DNA from: Symbiobacterium sp040797425
GTDB lineage: Bacteria; Bacillota; Sulfobacillia; Symbiobacteriales; Symbiobacteriaceae
Length of the DNA stretch: 64,000 bases
Assembly: GCF_040797425.1 (NCBI RefSeq)
Contig: NZ_JBFNEH010000008.1
Span: 1-64,000 of the forward strand
Reading direction: 5' to 3'
In this document: positions 35,418 to 44,470 of the stretch, piece after piece
How positions within the stretch are numbered: position 1 is the stretch's first letter
Layout of the letters: each line of letters starts with the position of its first letter
Position numbers and translations under genes: made by a program
Notes under the pieces: generated by a model
What the model was told of the DNA's origin: nothing
Seen by the model: the letters and a program-made list of their open reading frames with translations, nothing else
Database searches by the model: none

Positions 35418-36074
35418 TTATGGGTGGCAGCCTGGCAAGTAAACCTTGCGGCTTAGGTCCAGCAGGATTTCCCCGAGGCCTCCGCAGCGTCGCCGCCACG
35501 GCGGTTTCCCTTTATGGCCAAGCTGCCGTGTTGCCATCGGCAGGCCTGGATTGGCAATTAGACCGCACTTTAATCCTTGCCAGACCTCTTGCGAGCAGCC
35601 TAGGAATTTTCTTCGACAACACACCTTTTCCTAGCCTCTTTTGCAGGTTGGGTTTCAGTAGCCGTCGCCCCCGTCGTCTGCTGGCCGGCGTCGGACCGGG
35701 GCTTTCGGGCCTCGCAGGCCCTCTGCTACATCCGCCTCACCCACTCAAGGCAGGCTACGCTGCACCCAGCACCTCACCATGTTTCAGTACCGCGTGCAGG
35801 TGTTCACTGCACCGTAGCCCTGTTGCTCGCATTGGTGCAACCGCCACGCGTGCAGGCCTCCACGGAAAGAGGGTCGTTCGCCCGCATGCCGTTGCGGGTC
35901 GCCCTCAGTCCGGCAGCTCCAGGCCTTCTGGCCCGGTTGGCTGAGCCCCCAGCACCAGCCCCCGATTGGGCATCGGCGGCCAGCACCAGAGACGTCATCG
36001 TTGTGCCCATCGACGGATTTTTAGGCCCGCCTTCAGAAAAGGTAGTACTGACTAGGATACTGCGCCACCCATAA
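35418..36074 (-). ncRNA. ole: OLE RNA (ornate, large, extremophilic)
   Basis: A 657-nt non-coding region with no credible ORF, between ispA and oapA, the locus OLE RNA has in Bacillota including Symbiobacterium. The ends pair perfectly over 11 bp: TTATGGGTGGC at the 5' side (36074-36064) and GCCACCCATAA at the 3' side (35428-35418). Many internal self-complementary runs are visible. It has its own promoter just upstream and a strong hairpin just downstream. Known OLE RNA acts with OapA at the membrane in cold, alcohol and Mg2+ stress. Identification rests on location, length, ends and partner gene, not on a covariance-model search. Confidence 0.85.
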
Positions 36075-36103
36075 TCCGAGTGAACGTCCTTTGTCACCAT
36101 GCA

Positions 36104-36133
36104 ATCATAGCATCGATTAGCTCTCACGGTCAA
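36104..36133 (-). promoter_or_regulatory. Sigma-A promoter of the OLE RNA
   Basis: Minus strand TTGACC, 18 nt, TATGAT (5/6 in each hexamer). The -35 lies inside the last codons of ispA. Transcription would start near 36,097, about 23 nt before the OLE terminal helix. Confidence 0.65.
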
Positions 36134-37019
36134 CGACATATTCTGCCAGAGACCGGAGAACCCACCCATTTTCGCCATAGACTGAGAGCGCATCACAGGC
36201 CTCGGCTGCGGCCTCCCGCGCCCGCCGGCGGGCCTCATCGAGGCCATAGAGCGACACGTACGTGGACTTCTGCTGCTTCGCGTCGCGTCCCACGCCCTTG
36301 CCGGTCTTCGCCGCGTCGCCGGCCACGTCCAGCACGTCGTCCCAGATCTGGAACGCCAGCCCGAACTGCGCCGCGTACCGGTCGAGGCGCTCCAAGTCGG
36401 CGTCGGCGGCGCCCGCGAGCAGCCCGCCGGCGCGTACCGCCGCCCGGAAAAGGGCGCCGGTCTTCAACGAGTGGATGCGCCGAAGCTGCGTCTCCCCCGC
36501 CCGGCGGCCTTCCCACTCCAGGTCCTCCACCTGGCCGCCCACCATGCCGGCCGCCCCGGCGGCCCGAGCCACCTCGGCCACCGCCCGCAGCGCCCGCTCG
36601 GGCCCGACGCGCTCCACGAAGGCCTGCTCCGCCATCACGGCGAAGGCCTGGGTGAGAAGCGCATCCCCGGCGAGGACGGCCATGGCCTCCCCGTAGACCT
36701 TGTGGCAGGTGGGCCGGCCGCGCCTGAGGTCGTCGTCGTCCATGCACGGCAGGTCGTCGTGGATCAGGGAGTACGTGTGGATCATCTCCAGGGCGCAGGC
36801 CGTGGGCATCACGTCGTTCGCCGTGAGGCCGAACAACTCGGCCGCCGCGATCACCAGAATCGGCCGCAGCCGCTTGCCCCCCGCCAGCAGGCTGTAGCGC
36901 ATGGCCTCCGCCAGCCGGGGCGGCCAGTCAGGGCCGGCGCTGTAGCGGTCCAGCGCCGCGTCCACCAGCCTGCGCCGGTCGGCGAGGTACTGCCGCAGAT
37001 CGTGCATCGGCTTGTCCAC
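36117..37019 (-). CDS. ispA: Polyprenyl (farnesyl) diphosphate synthase
   Basis: A 300-aa trans-prenyltransferase. The first Asp-rich motif is DDLPCMDDDD (about 88-97), the second is FQIWDDVLD (about 224-232), and GGKRLRP near residue 47 binds isopentenyl diphosphate. The bulky residues around the first motif suit a C15 product. It sits 3 bp after xseB and upstream of the OLE RNA; dxs in the same cluster supplies the pathway. Confidence 0.93.
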   Translation of the reverse strand: MDKPMHDLRQYLADRRRLVDAALDRYSAGPDWPPRLAEAMRYSLLAGGKRLRPILVIAAAELFGLTANDVMPTACALEMIHTYSLIHDDLPCMDDDDLRRGRPTCHKVYGEAMAVLAGDALLTQAFAVMAEQAFVERVGPERALRAVAEVARAAGAAGMVGGQVEDLEWEGRRAGETQLRRIHSLKTGALFRAAVRAGGLLAGAADADLERLDRYAAQFGLAFQIWDDVLDVAGDAAKTGKGVGRDAKQQKSTYVSLYGLDEARRRAREAAAEACDALSVYGENGWVLRSLAEYVVDRES

Positions 37020-37022
37020 TCC

Positions 37023-37250
37023 CTACTCCTCCGGCTCGAACGGGGCGATCACCGTCTCGCCGTTCTGTTCCAAGAGCTGCTCGATGCGGGCCTCTGCCCC
37101 GTCCAGCAGCGCGTTGCAGTGGCGGGTCAGTGCGATCCCTTCCTGAAACAGTTCCAGCCCCCGCTCCAGCGGCAGGTCGCCGGACTCCAGTTCCTTGACG
37201 ACCTGCTCCAGCCGCCGGATGGCCTCCTCGAAGCTCAGGTTCTCCGTCAT
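37023..37250 (-). CDS. xseB: Exodeoxyribonuclease VII small subunit
   Basis: A 75-aa helical protein starting MTENLSFEEAIRRLEQVV with ESGDLPLERGLELFQEG near residue 23, the XseB family signature. It pairs with XseA, whose stop overlaps its ATG by 4 bp. The longer frame upstream does not look like XseB. Confidence 0.94.
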   Translation of the reverse strand: MTENLSFEEAIRRLEQVVKELESGDLPLERGLELFQEGIALTRHCNALLDGAEARIEQLLEQNGETVIAPFEPEE

Positions 37251-38629
37251 GTTGTGTCCTCCCCTGTTCCGCCCGTGACCTCTTCCACCTGGCAACGCAG
37301 CGAACCCCTGTGCAGGAGCACGTCAAGCCGGTCGCCCACCTGCACCTGCGCCGCCTCCTTCACCACGCGCCCTTCCGCCGTGCGGGCGATGGCGTAGCCC
37401 CGGGCCAGGACGCTCAGCGGCGAAAGCGCCTGCAGCCTTCCCGCCAGCCCGCTGAGCTCGCGCCGCCGCGCCCCGATCAGGTTACCGCCCAGGTAACTCA
37501 GGCGCCGGGCCAGTTCCTGCAGCCGCTGCCGGTCCTGGATCAGGCGGCCCTGGGGACGCTGCAGCACCGGCCGCTCCGCCAGCGCCTGCAGCCGCAGGCG
37601 TTTCCGTTCCACCGTCCGCCGGGTGGCTGCCTCCAGCCGCTGGGCGAGCTGGTCCAGCCGCTGCCGGTCTTGCAGCAGCCGGCCCTGCGGGCGCCGGAGC
37701 ACCGGGCGGTCGGCCAGCGCCTGCAGGCGGGAGCGCTTCTGCACCACGGCCCGGCGGGCTGCCGCCGCGAGGCGGATGCGCAGGCCGTCCACCAGCCCCT
37801 GCAGCTCCGAGCGGGAAGGCACCACCAGCTCGGCCGCGGCCGACGGCGTGGGCGCCCGCACGTCGGCGGCGAAATCGGCGATGGTGAAGTCGGTCTCGTG
37901 GCCCACGGCCGAGACCACCGGCACCGGGCAGGCGCGGATGGCCCGGGCCAGCCCCTCGTCGTTGAAGGCCCACAGATCCTCCAGCGACCCGCCGCCGCGC
38001 CCGATGATGATCACCTCAACCTCGGGCACGCGGGCCAGACGGTTCAGGGCCCGGATCAGGCTCTCCGCCGCGCCCGGTCCCTGGACCAGGGCGGGGGCCA
38101 GGATGAGCCGGATCCCGGGGAAACGACGCCGCGAGACGGTGATCATGTCCCGCACGGCGGCGCCGGTGGGTGCGGTGACCAGCCCGACGCAGCGGGGCAG
38201 GCGGGGCAGCGGCCGCTTCAGGGCCTGGTCGAAGAGCCCCTCCGCGGCAAGCCGTCGCTTCAGCTGCTCGAACTGCAGGTGCAGGCCGCCCAGGCCGGCG
38301 GGCTCCATCGTGACGGCGTAGAGCTGGTAGACGCCGTCCCGCTCGTAAACCGTCACGTTCCCCTGCACGATGACCTGCATGCCGTTCTCCGGCCGGAAGC
38401 GGAGCCGGTTGGCATGGGAGCGGAACATCACCACCTTCAGTTGCGAGACCTCGTCCTTCAGCGTGAAGTAGATGTGGCCCGACTGGTGCCACTTGAAGTT
38501 GGAGATCTCGCCGACCACCCAGACCGACTGGAGCAGCCCGTCGCTGTCCAGCATCCGTTTCACATAGCGCGTGAGCTCACGAACCGTGAGCACCTGCCGG
38601 TCGCTCTCTGCCTCCGGCGCGATCTGCAC
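37247..38629 (-). CDS. xseA: Exodeoxyribonuclease VII large subunit
   Basis: A 460-aa nuclease subunit. The N-terminal OB fold covers about 12-105 (VWVVGEISNFKWHQSGHIYFTLKD). The catalytic domain follows with APTGAAVRDMI near residue 152, GRGGGSLEDLWAFNDE near 212 and VGHETDFTIADFAAD near 241. Residues of about 300-385 form a coiled coil with two tandem copies of an RLQALA-RPVL-RPQGRL unit, a normal feature of the family. Confidence 0.95.
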   Translation of the reverse strand: MQIAPEAESDRQVLTVRELTRYVKRMLDSDGLLQSVWVVGEISNFKWHQSGHIYFTLKDEVSQLKVVMFRSHANRLRFRPENGMQVIVQGNVTVYERDGVYQLYAVTMEPAGLGGLHLQFEQLKRRLAAEGLFDQALKRPLPRLPRCVGLVTAPTGAAVRDMITVSRRRFPGIRLILAPALVQGPGAAESLIRALNRLARVPEVEVIIIGRGGGSLEDLWAFNDEGLARAIRACPVPVVSAVGHETDFTIADFAADVRAPTPSAAAELVVPSRSELQGLVDGLRIRLAAAARRAVVQKRSRLQALADRPVLRRPQGRLLQDRQRLDQLAQRLEAATRRTVERKRLRLQALAERPVLQRPQGRLIQDRQRLQELARRLSYLGGNLIGARRRELSGLAGRLQALSPLSVLARGYAIARTAEGRVVKEAAQVQVGDRLDVLLHRGSLRCQVEEVTGGTGEDTT

Positions 38630-38660
38630 CCTTTCGCCTCCTCCATGGGCGGCCGGGCGT

Positions 38661-39521
38661 TCACCGGCCGCACTGCAGCCTGGCTGCCTTCACGGTGTTG
38701 GCCATCAGCATGGCGATCGTCATCGGCCCCACGCCGCCGGGAACGGGCGTGATCAGGCTGGCCACCTCGGCAGCGCTGTCGAAGTCCACGTCGCCCCGGA
38801 TGCGCCGCTTGTAGCCCGGCACCGGGTTGATGCCGACATCGATGACCACCGCGCCCGGCTTGATGTACTCGCCGGTGATCATCTGGAGTTTGCCCACAGC
38901 CGCCACCAGGATGTCGGCCCGGCGGCACGTCTCCTTCAGGTCGACCGTGCGGGAGTGGCAGACGGTGACCGTGGCGTGGGCCCGGAGCAGCAGGGCGGCC
39001 ATCGGCTTGCCGACGATGTTGGAGCGGCCCACAATCACGGCGTGCTTACCCTTCGGGTCAACGCCGTACTCCTGGAGCAGCCGCATCACCCCGGCCGGCG
39101 TGCAGGGCACCAGCCCGTCCTGACCCAGCCAGAGGCGGCCCACGTTCTCGGGATGGAAGCCGTCCACGTCCTTCAGCGGGTCGATCAGCCGCACCACGGC
39201 GTCGATGTCCAGCCCTTCCGGGAGGGGCGACTGGACGAGGATGCCATGGATGGCCGGATCGCGGTTCAGCCGCTGCACCAGCTCGGCCACCTCGTCCTGG
39301 CTGGCGGTGGCAGGGAGCTTGTGCAGCACGGAGTGCATGCCCAGCTCACGGGCCGTCCGCTCCTTGTTGGCCGTGTAGACCTGGCTGGCGGGGTCGTCGC
39401 CCACCAGGACCACCGCGAGCCCCGGCGTCAGGCCCTCTTCCTTCAGCTGCGCGACCTCTCGGGCCACCTCTTCCTGCACCCGGGCCGCGACCTGCTTGCC
39501 GTCGATGACCGTTGCGCTCAC
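38661..39521 (-). CDS. folD: Methylenetetrahydrofolate dehydrogenase/cyclohydrolase FolD
   Basis: A 286-aa bifunctional enzyme of one-carbon metabolism. YTANKERTARELG (about 49-61) holds the catalytic lysine, QSPLPEGLD is near residue 97, and the NADP loop GRSNIVGKP is near 165. The C-terminus has PVPGGVGPMT. GTG start with GGAGG upstream. Folate-linked formyl units feed purine synthesis (purE/K). Confidence 0.95.
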   Translation of the reverse strand: MSATVIDGKQVAARVQEEVAREVAQLKEEGLTPGLAVVLVGDDPASQVYTANKERTARELGMHSVLHKLPATASQDEVAELVQRLNRDPAIHGILVQSPLPEGLDIDAVVRLIDPLKDVDGFHPENVGRLWLGQDGLVPCTPAGVMRLLQEYGVDPKGKHAVIVGRSNIVGKPMAALLLRAHATVTVCHSRTVDLKETCRRADILVAAVGKLQMITGEYIKPGAVVIDVGINPVPGYKRRIRGDVDFDSAAEVASLITPVPGGVGPMTIAMLMANTVKAARLQCGR

Positions 39522-39575
39522 GTGATCGCCTCCGTTTCCTGGGTTCCCTAAGCTCCCTTTCGCTGCCTGCCCCCC

Positions 39576-40553
39576 TCAGTCCTGCGCATCTGCGGTGTGG
39601 CAGGCCCGGGCCAGCAGGGCGGTTCCCACGGCGTTGTCGGTGCTGTGACGCGGATCGGCGAAGGCCAGGCGCGCCCCCACCGCAGGGTGCTCCAGCCGCG
39701 TCCGCAGCCGCTCGCGCAGGATCTGGTTGGCGGCCACGCCGCCGACGATCAGGATCTCTCGAAGTCCCGTCTCCGCGATCGCGTGCAGCAGCCACTTCTC
39801 CAGGCTCTTGGCCACGGCATACAGTACGGCCAGCGCGAGGTCAGCGGGTTCCGCCTGACCCACCAGCCGCTGTGCGGCGCTCTCGGGCCCTGAAAACGAG
39901 AGGTTGTAGCCGCGGACGGACGACGGCAGCGTCACCCGCCCCGGCGTGCCCGCCCGGGCCAGCTTCTCCAGGTGCGGGCCGGCGGGGAAGGGCAGGCCCA
40001 GGGCCACCCCGACCCGGTCCACGAACTGGCCGGCGTGAAGGTCCTGGGTGCCGCCCAGGAGCGTCTCCGCAAAACCGCCCGGCCGGCGGGTGACCCGCAC
40101 CAGTTCGGTGGTGCCCCCGGAGAGGTGGATGGCCAGGAACTCGCCGCCCTCTGGCGGGTTGTCGGCGGACCAGAGCCCGGCCTGGATGTGCATCTCCTGG
40201 TGCGTGGTGGGGTAAAAAGGCACGCCCAGCGCGGCCGCCAGGGCGCGCCCGAAACCCTCGCCCACCCGGAAGGGCGGCAGGTATGAGCCCTCCACGGGCC
40301 GGGGCTTCACCGACGCGGCCACGGCCACCACGTCGGGCCCGTGGGTCCTGAGCAGCGGCTCGGCCAGCTCCGGCAGGGCGTTCAGGTGGGCCCAGACCGC
40401 CTCCTGGGGAGCCACGCCCCGCTTTCCCCTTGCCACGGCGAGCGGGCGGCGCTGGTCCTCCAGCAGCCGCCCGGCATCATCCACAAGCGCCAGCGAGCAA
40501 GTGTAGTAGCTCGTGTCAATCCCGAGATAGAGCTTCTTCCGCACCGGCAGCAC
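39576..40553 (-). CDS. TsaD/Gcp-like protein (M22 family paralogue)
   Basis: A 325-aa ASKHA-fold protein. LGIDTSYYTCSLALV opens the fold, the HxxxH metal motif THQEMH is near residue 117, LSGGTTELV near 145 and IVGGVAANQILRERL near 265. TsaD makes the t6A tRNA modification, but canonical TsaD is usually linked to tsaB/E; this one lies between nusB and folD as a second family member does in some Clostridia. Its exact role is unknown. The start overlaps nusB by 38 bp. Confidence 0.75.
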   Translation of the reverse strand: MLPVRKKLYLGIDTSYYTCSLALVDDAGRLLEDQRRPLAVARGKRGVAPQEAVWAHLNALPELAEPLLRTHGPDVVAVAASVKPRPVEGSYLPPFRVGEGFGRALAAALGVPFYPTTHQEMHIQAGLWSADNPPEGGEFLAIHLSGGTTELVRVTRRPGGFAETLLGGTQDLHAGQFVDRVGVALGLPFPAGPHLEKLARAGTPGRVTLPSSVRGYNLSFSGPESAAQRLVGQAEPADLALAVLYAVAKSLEKWLLHAIAETGLREILIVGGVAANQILRERLRTRLEHPAVGARLAFADPRHSTDNAVGTALLARACHTADAQD

Positions 40554-40977
40554 CCTTTACCTCGCGAATGACAGACCCCAGAATTCCGTTGATGAACCGC
40601 GACGAATCGGCCGTGGAGAAGGCCTTGGCCAGCTCCACCGCCTCCGCCACCGCCACGCTGTCCGGCACGTCGGGGCTGTGAATGATCTCGTAGACGGCCA
40701 TCCGGAGGATGGCCCGGTCTACCGCGGCGAGGCGGCCCACAGACCAGTCCCGGGCGTACCGGGCGATCAGCTGATCGCTCTCCTCCCGCCGTTGCCACGC
40801 ACCCGTCACGAGGCGGCGGGCGAACTCCTTGTCATCCTCGTCCAGCCGGCCGGGCGACCACTCGGGCTCCACCTCGCGGGTAAGGGCCTGAAAGACGGCC
40901 GTCTCCGGGTCGGTGCCCGCCACGTCTATCTGAAACAGCGCCTGCAGGGCGAGTTCCCTGGCTTTTCTTCTGCTCAC
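40516..40977 (-). CDS. nusB: Transcription antitermination protein NusB
   Basis: A 153-aa helical protein. The start SRRKARELALQALFQIDV is the family opening, and residues of about 88-130 hold the RLAAVDRAILRMAVYEI and VAVAEAVELAKAF..ADSSRFINGIL motifs. It binds boxA RNA with NusE in rRNA antitermination. GTG at 40977 has GGGAGGAG 7 nt upstream. Confidence 0.94.
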   Translation of the reverse strand: MSRRKARELALQALFQIDVAGTDPETAVFQALTREVEPEWSPGRLDEDDKEFARRLVTGAWQRREESDQLIARYARDWSVGRLAAVDRAILRMAVYEIIHSPDVPDSVAVAEAVELAKAFSTADSSRFINGILGSVIREVKGAAGAEEALSRD

Positions 40978-40997
40978 GTTCCGACTCCTCCCGCGCT

Positions 40998-41222
40998 TCA
41001 ACGCCCACCGGGCGGCAGCAGGCGCTCGAGAATCTGCACCAGCGACTCCGGCCCTTCGTCGAGCCGCTTGCCTATCCAGTACCCTATCCCAGTGCAGAAG
41101 AGAATAAACAGTGCCCACCAGCCGAAGCGGACCACCAGCAGGGCGAAAACAAACCCGCCCAGCCCGCCGATGATCTTGTAGCGGTGCTCACCTGCGACCT
41201 CCCTGAGCCATTCCCAGTTCAC
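40998..41222 (-). CDS. DUF2273 small membrane protein
   Basis: A 74-aa protein. NWEWLREVAGEHRYKIIGG begins it and two hydrophobic segments (about 16-30 and 33-47) end in GIGYWIGKRLDE, the DUF2273 signature. GTG at 41222 follows GGGGGG. It is 15 bp after amaP, a common partner; function is unknown, with a link to the Asp23 envelope-stress group. Confidence 0.8.
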   Translation of the reverse strand: MNWEWLREVAGEHRYKIIGGLGGFVFALLVVRFGWWALFILFCTGIGYWIGKRLDEGPESLVQILERLLPPGGR

Positions 41223-41237
41223 CGAATGGCCCCCCAA

Positions 41238-41783
41238 TCAGTCCAGGCGGCGCGTGCGGCCGTCTGTCGCGATGTTCTCGATCTCGATGCGCACCTCCGC
41301 CATGTCCACGCCGACGACCCGCTTCACGTACTGCCGCACCTGGGACTGGATCTCCTCCGACACCTCCGGGATGGAGACGTCCGGGGAGACGGTACCCGTC
41401 AGGTGCGCGTGGAGGCCGTCGGGCGCGTGGGTGATGACCGCCTTCATGTCGCGCACGCCCTTCACGGAGCGGGCGGTCTTCTTCACCAGCGACTCCACCG
41501 CGCCCAGGGAGATGTGGACCTCGCCCATTGCGGATTCGTAGATGACGGGTTGTCCACCGCCCTGCCGCGTGAAGGCGAACAGGATCAGCCGCACGGACAC
41601 GGCGAAAAACGCGCCGCCCACCAGGCCGATGATCACGCGCCCGCGCCCGGTCAGCAGCGCATCCTGCAGCCAGATGTGCACCTGGAGCCACTCGGGGGCG
41701 ATGGCCACCAGAATCATCAGGCCCGAGATGATCGCCAGCGAGAACGTATAAATCGAAAGTACAATACGGTCGATGATTCCCAC
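41238..41783 (-). CDS. amaP: AmaP-type Asp23 membrane anchor
   Basis: A 181-aa protein. Two N-terminal membrane helices (about 7-27 and 46-68) are followed by an Asp23-like domain (VHISLGAVESLVKKTARSVKGV, about 89-110). AmaP tethers Asp23 to the membrane in staphylococci. It lies between an asp23 homologue and the DUF2273 gene. Confidence 0.82.
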   Translation of the reverse strand: MGIIDRIVLSIYTFSLAIISGLMILVAIAPEWLQVHIWLQDALLTGRGRVIIGLVGGAFFAVSVRLILFAFTRQGGGQPVIYESAMGEVHISLGAVESLVKKTARSVKGVRDMKAVITHAPDGLHAHLTGTVSPDVSIPEVSEEIQSQVRQYVKRVVGVDMAEVRIEIENIATDGRTRRLD

Positions 41784-41797
41784 GTGGCAAGCACCCC

Positions 41798-42199
41798 TTA
41801 GCGTACACGATAGTCGTCCTCAGGCTCGTTGAACGAAACTCCCTGGACGTGGATGTTGACCTCGACGCACTCCAGGCCGGTCATGGACTCCACGGCACGC
41901 TTCACGGCTTCCTGCACCCGGGTGGCGACCTCCGGGATGCGCACGCCGAACTCGACAATGATGTAGAGGTCGATGGCGACCTCCTTCTCCCCCACCTGGA
42001 CCTTGACGCCCTTGGAGAGGTTCTTCTTGCCGGTCATGCGCTCGCCGACTTCCGCTGCGAAGCCGCCGCTCATGCCCGCAACCCCGTCTACCTCCATCGC
42101 GGCGATGCCGGCAATGGTGCCCACCACATCATCAGCGATGCGAATCGAGGACTCGACCTGCGGTTCCCCGCCCTCTCTGGGTTCCCTGTCCACCGACAT
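41798..42199 (-). CDS. Asp23/Gls24 family envelope-stress protein
   Basis: A 133-aa protein. The Asp23 domain (about 15-125) contains IRIADDVVGTIAGIAAMEVDGV and VDLYIIVEFGVRIPEVATRVQ-like segments. ATG at 42199 follows GAGG. In B. subtilis the homologue yqhY lies between accC and nusB; here accB and accC are absent. Confidence 0.88.
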   Translation of the reverse strand: MSVDREPREGGEPQVESSIRIADDVVGTIAGIAAMEVDGVAGMSGGFAAEVGERMTGKKNLSKGVKVQVGEKEVAIDLYIIVEFGVRIPEVATRVQEAVKRAVESMTGLECVEVNIHVQGVSFNEPEDDYRVR

Positions 42200-42466
42200 C
42201 CGCACCTCGCCTCCGCCGCACGTTATGTAGTATTCCAGGATCTTGCCGCCGGGATACAGCGGTGGGAGCCCGTGGCCGTCTGCATGCCCATCTTAACACA
42301 GTTTGCCAGGGTTTGTCATGCCAGCAGCGCCGGCGGCGGCCTGGAAGGCTGCCGCCCCTACTTGCGCGCCTGCTGAGCAAACCGGCTCGTTTGCTGCGCA
42401 ACTTTTCCGCCTCTTCGTGCGTTAAATTCCGTGGAGAGGATCCACAGGCAGAAGAGGTGGAGACAC

Positions 42467-43462
42467 ATGGGCTCCGTGTTCTTCCATCTAGCCAAGGCGG
42501 TGCTCGTGCTCACGCTCCTGGCCCATGCCGGTTCGGTTCAGCTCATCGCCGCGGCAGACGCCCGGGTGCCACCGGGGCACCGGCAGGAGGCCGCCGGGGA
42601 GGTCGCCGCACAAGTGCCCGGCGGAACCGCGGCGCAGGTCCCTGGCGGTGCCGCGCTCCCCGTACCCGACGGGCCGGACGGAAGCGACGGGGAAGAGGCG
42701 GCACCGCCCGCCGGCGGAGGCGAGCCAGAGCCCGCGCCGCCCGACGCGGCCACCCGGCCGGACCCTGAGGTCGGGGCTCCCGACGCAACGCTACCCGCAG
42801 GGACCGCGCCCCTCGGAGAGGAGCCTGCGCCCGACCCCGGGCCGGCTGCACTGGTACCGGGGCTGCCCCTCGGGGAGCCCGTCTACTCGATCCCCTTCAC
42901 CGGCCGCGAGATTGTGCTCACCATCGACGACGGCCCCTCCGGGCTGACGCGCGACTTCCTCGCGCTCCTGGAAGAGGAGGAAGTCCCGGCCGTCTTCTTC
43001 TGGCTGACCGGCAACAGGAACGTGAGCCTGGCGGCAGAGGTCGTGGCCCGGGGCCACCAGCTGGGAACCCATTCCGTGTCCCATCCCCGGCTGCCCCGGC
43101 TCTCACCCGCCGTCGCCGCCGACGAGATCCTGCAGTCGCAGGCCGCCCTCGCGGCAGCCGCCGGCGCTCCCGTCCTGTACTTCCGGCCGCCCTACGGCGA
43201 GCAAAACCCCTTCGTGCTCTCCACCGCCGCGGCGCACGGCATGACGACCGTGCTCTGGAATGTGGATTCCCGCGACTGGGCCCTGGCGGACAACCCGCAG
43301 CAGATCGTGGCCAATGTGATGGAACAGGTGCGCCCCGGCGCCATCATCCTCATCCACGAGAGGCCGCAGACCCTCGACGTGCTGCGCGACCTGATCCGCC
43401 GGCTCAAGGAAGAAGGTTACACCTTCGTGCCGCTGCCGCCGCCCTCGCCCACCGGCAAGTAG
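42467..43462 (+). CDS. Secreted polysaccharide deacetylase (NodB domain)
   Basis: A 331-aa protein. A signal or anchor peptide covers about 1-26, then about 110 residues of Pro/Gly/Ala/Glu-rich linker, then the NodB domain (about 145-325). Motifs: TIDDGP (metal and catalytic Asp), HSVSHP (metal histidines), RPPYGEQ, WNVDSRDW and ILIHE. It would deacetylate a cell-wall or spore-cortex polymer. ATG at 42467 with AGAGGTGGAG upstream. The 3' end overlaps the next gene by 46 bp, convergently. Confidence 0.9.
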   Translation: MGSVFFHLAKAVLVLTLLAHAGSVQLIAAADARVPPGHRQEAAGEVAAQVPGGTAAQVPGGAALPVPDGPDGSDGEEAAPPAGGGEPEPAPPDAATRPDPEVGAPDATLPAGTAPLGEEPAPDPGPAALVPGLPLGEPVYSIPFTGREIVLTIDDGPSGLTRDFLALLEEEEVPAVFFWLTGNRNVSLAAEVVARGHQLGTHSVSHPRLPRLSPAVAADEILQSQAALAAAAGAPVLYFRPPYGEQNPFVLSTAAAHGMTTVLWNVDSRDWALADNPQQIVANVMEQVRPGAIILIHERPQTLDVLRDLIRRLKEEGYTFVPLPPPSPTGK

Positions 43463-44277
43463 CCCGCGTCCAGCTCCTGAAACGCCAGGCTGCGCAGCGC
43501 CATCGGGTAGGCCAGTCCCAGCCGCTCGCAGAGGGGCAGAACGAGCCCCTCGAACGCCTCCGCCAACCGGCGGGCGGCGCTGCGCTGCGCCCGCAAGTCG
43601 AGAGGAGCAGCGAGCGCGGGACGTACCCGCTCCAGTGCGGCGGGCAGCCCCGGCACATCGTCAGCGCCCTCCCAGCCCGTGCCGGCGGTCCCCGGCGCCA
43701 GGGCGAGGCGGTAGACGTCGAGCAACCGCCCGCCGCAGGCGAAGAGCCAGCGGTGGGCGGTGAGCGTCTGCTCCCGCCGGATGGCGCGCGCCGCCCGGAA
43801 CAGGTCGCGCCAGAAGTCGCCGATCAGGGCGGAGAGGTCGACTGGGACCCCGCGGCCGACGGCGGTCCCGCCGGAACCTTCTGCCGCCGCTCCGTACCCG
43901 TCGGCAGCCGGGCGGCTCGCTGGCTCCTGGTCTCCGTCGGCCGACGCCGGACCCATGGATGATACCCGCCGGTCGAACAGGGCCGTGAGCCCGGCGCCGG
44001 ACGGCGCCTCGCCGGGGGGATGCAGCCAAAGCAGCCACTCCGACCCGTCGGCCGTGATCAGGCACCAGCCCCCGGCCTCCGGGCCGCTGTAGACGCAGCC
44101 TTCCCACTCCCGGGCCCACGCCCCGACGCGGGCGAGAGCGCCGGCCTCGCCGGCCACGTGCAGCACCACCCGGGCAGCCGCTCCCGGTTGCGCAGACTCC
44201 CCCGCTGCCCAAAGGGCTTCGACAGCGGGTTCCTGCTGAAGACGGCGGATCAACTCCTGCATCAAGTGTGCGCTCAT
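43417..44277 (-). CDS. Nucleotidyltransferase-like protein, function unknown
   Basis: A 286-aa soluble protein. The N-terminal 100 residues (RVVLHVAGEAGALARVGAWAREW; ADGSEWLLWL) and a helical C-terminal region with FWRDLFRAARAIRREQTLTAHRWLF recall AadE-like aminoglycoside adenylyltransferase folds, but the catalytic GSxxxGxxxxxSDxD motif is not visible. It could be a degenerate or non-catalytic relative. ATG at 44277 follows GGAGGTGG. It replaces accBC in the synteny. Confidence 0.6.
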   Translation of the reverse strand: MSAHLMQELIRRLQQEPAVEALWAAGESAQPGAAARVVLHVAGEAGALARVGAWAREWEGCVYSGPEAGGWCLITADGSEWLLWLHPPGEAPSGAGLTALFDRRVSSMGPASADGDQEPASRPAADGYGAAAEGSGGTAVGRGVPVDLSALIGDFWRDLFRAARAIRREQTLTAHRWLFACGGRLLDVYRLALAPGTAGTGWEGADDVPGLPAALERVRPALAAPLDLRAQRSAARRLAEAFEGLVLPLCERLGLAYPMALRSLAFQELDAGYLPVGEGGGSGTKV

Positions 44278-44470
44278 CCTCCACCTCCGTCCGGTGATCG
44301 GACCGCCCCGGGCAGATCGCCCCGAACGCCCGCCGGGACGCCGGACGCGGTACGAACCGGTTCCGACCACCTTTCCATTCCTTACGCTAACACCTTTCGA
44401 ATCCCTCTCATTTTCTCCGCCATCACTGCCCGGCACCCTGCACAAGGCCGCCACCCGGAGAAAACGTGTC

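Noticed and set aside
35446..36247. Several 60-196 aa ORFs in both strands across the OLE region
   Set aside because: None has a ribosome binding site or recognisable composition, and the region fits a structured RNA.
37480..37760. Tandem repeat in xseA as an unusual feature
   Set aside because: Repeated coiled-coil units are normal in Bacillota XseA.
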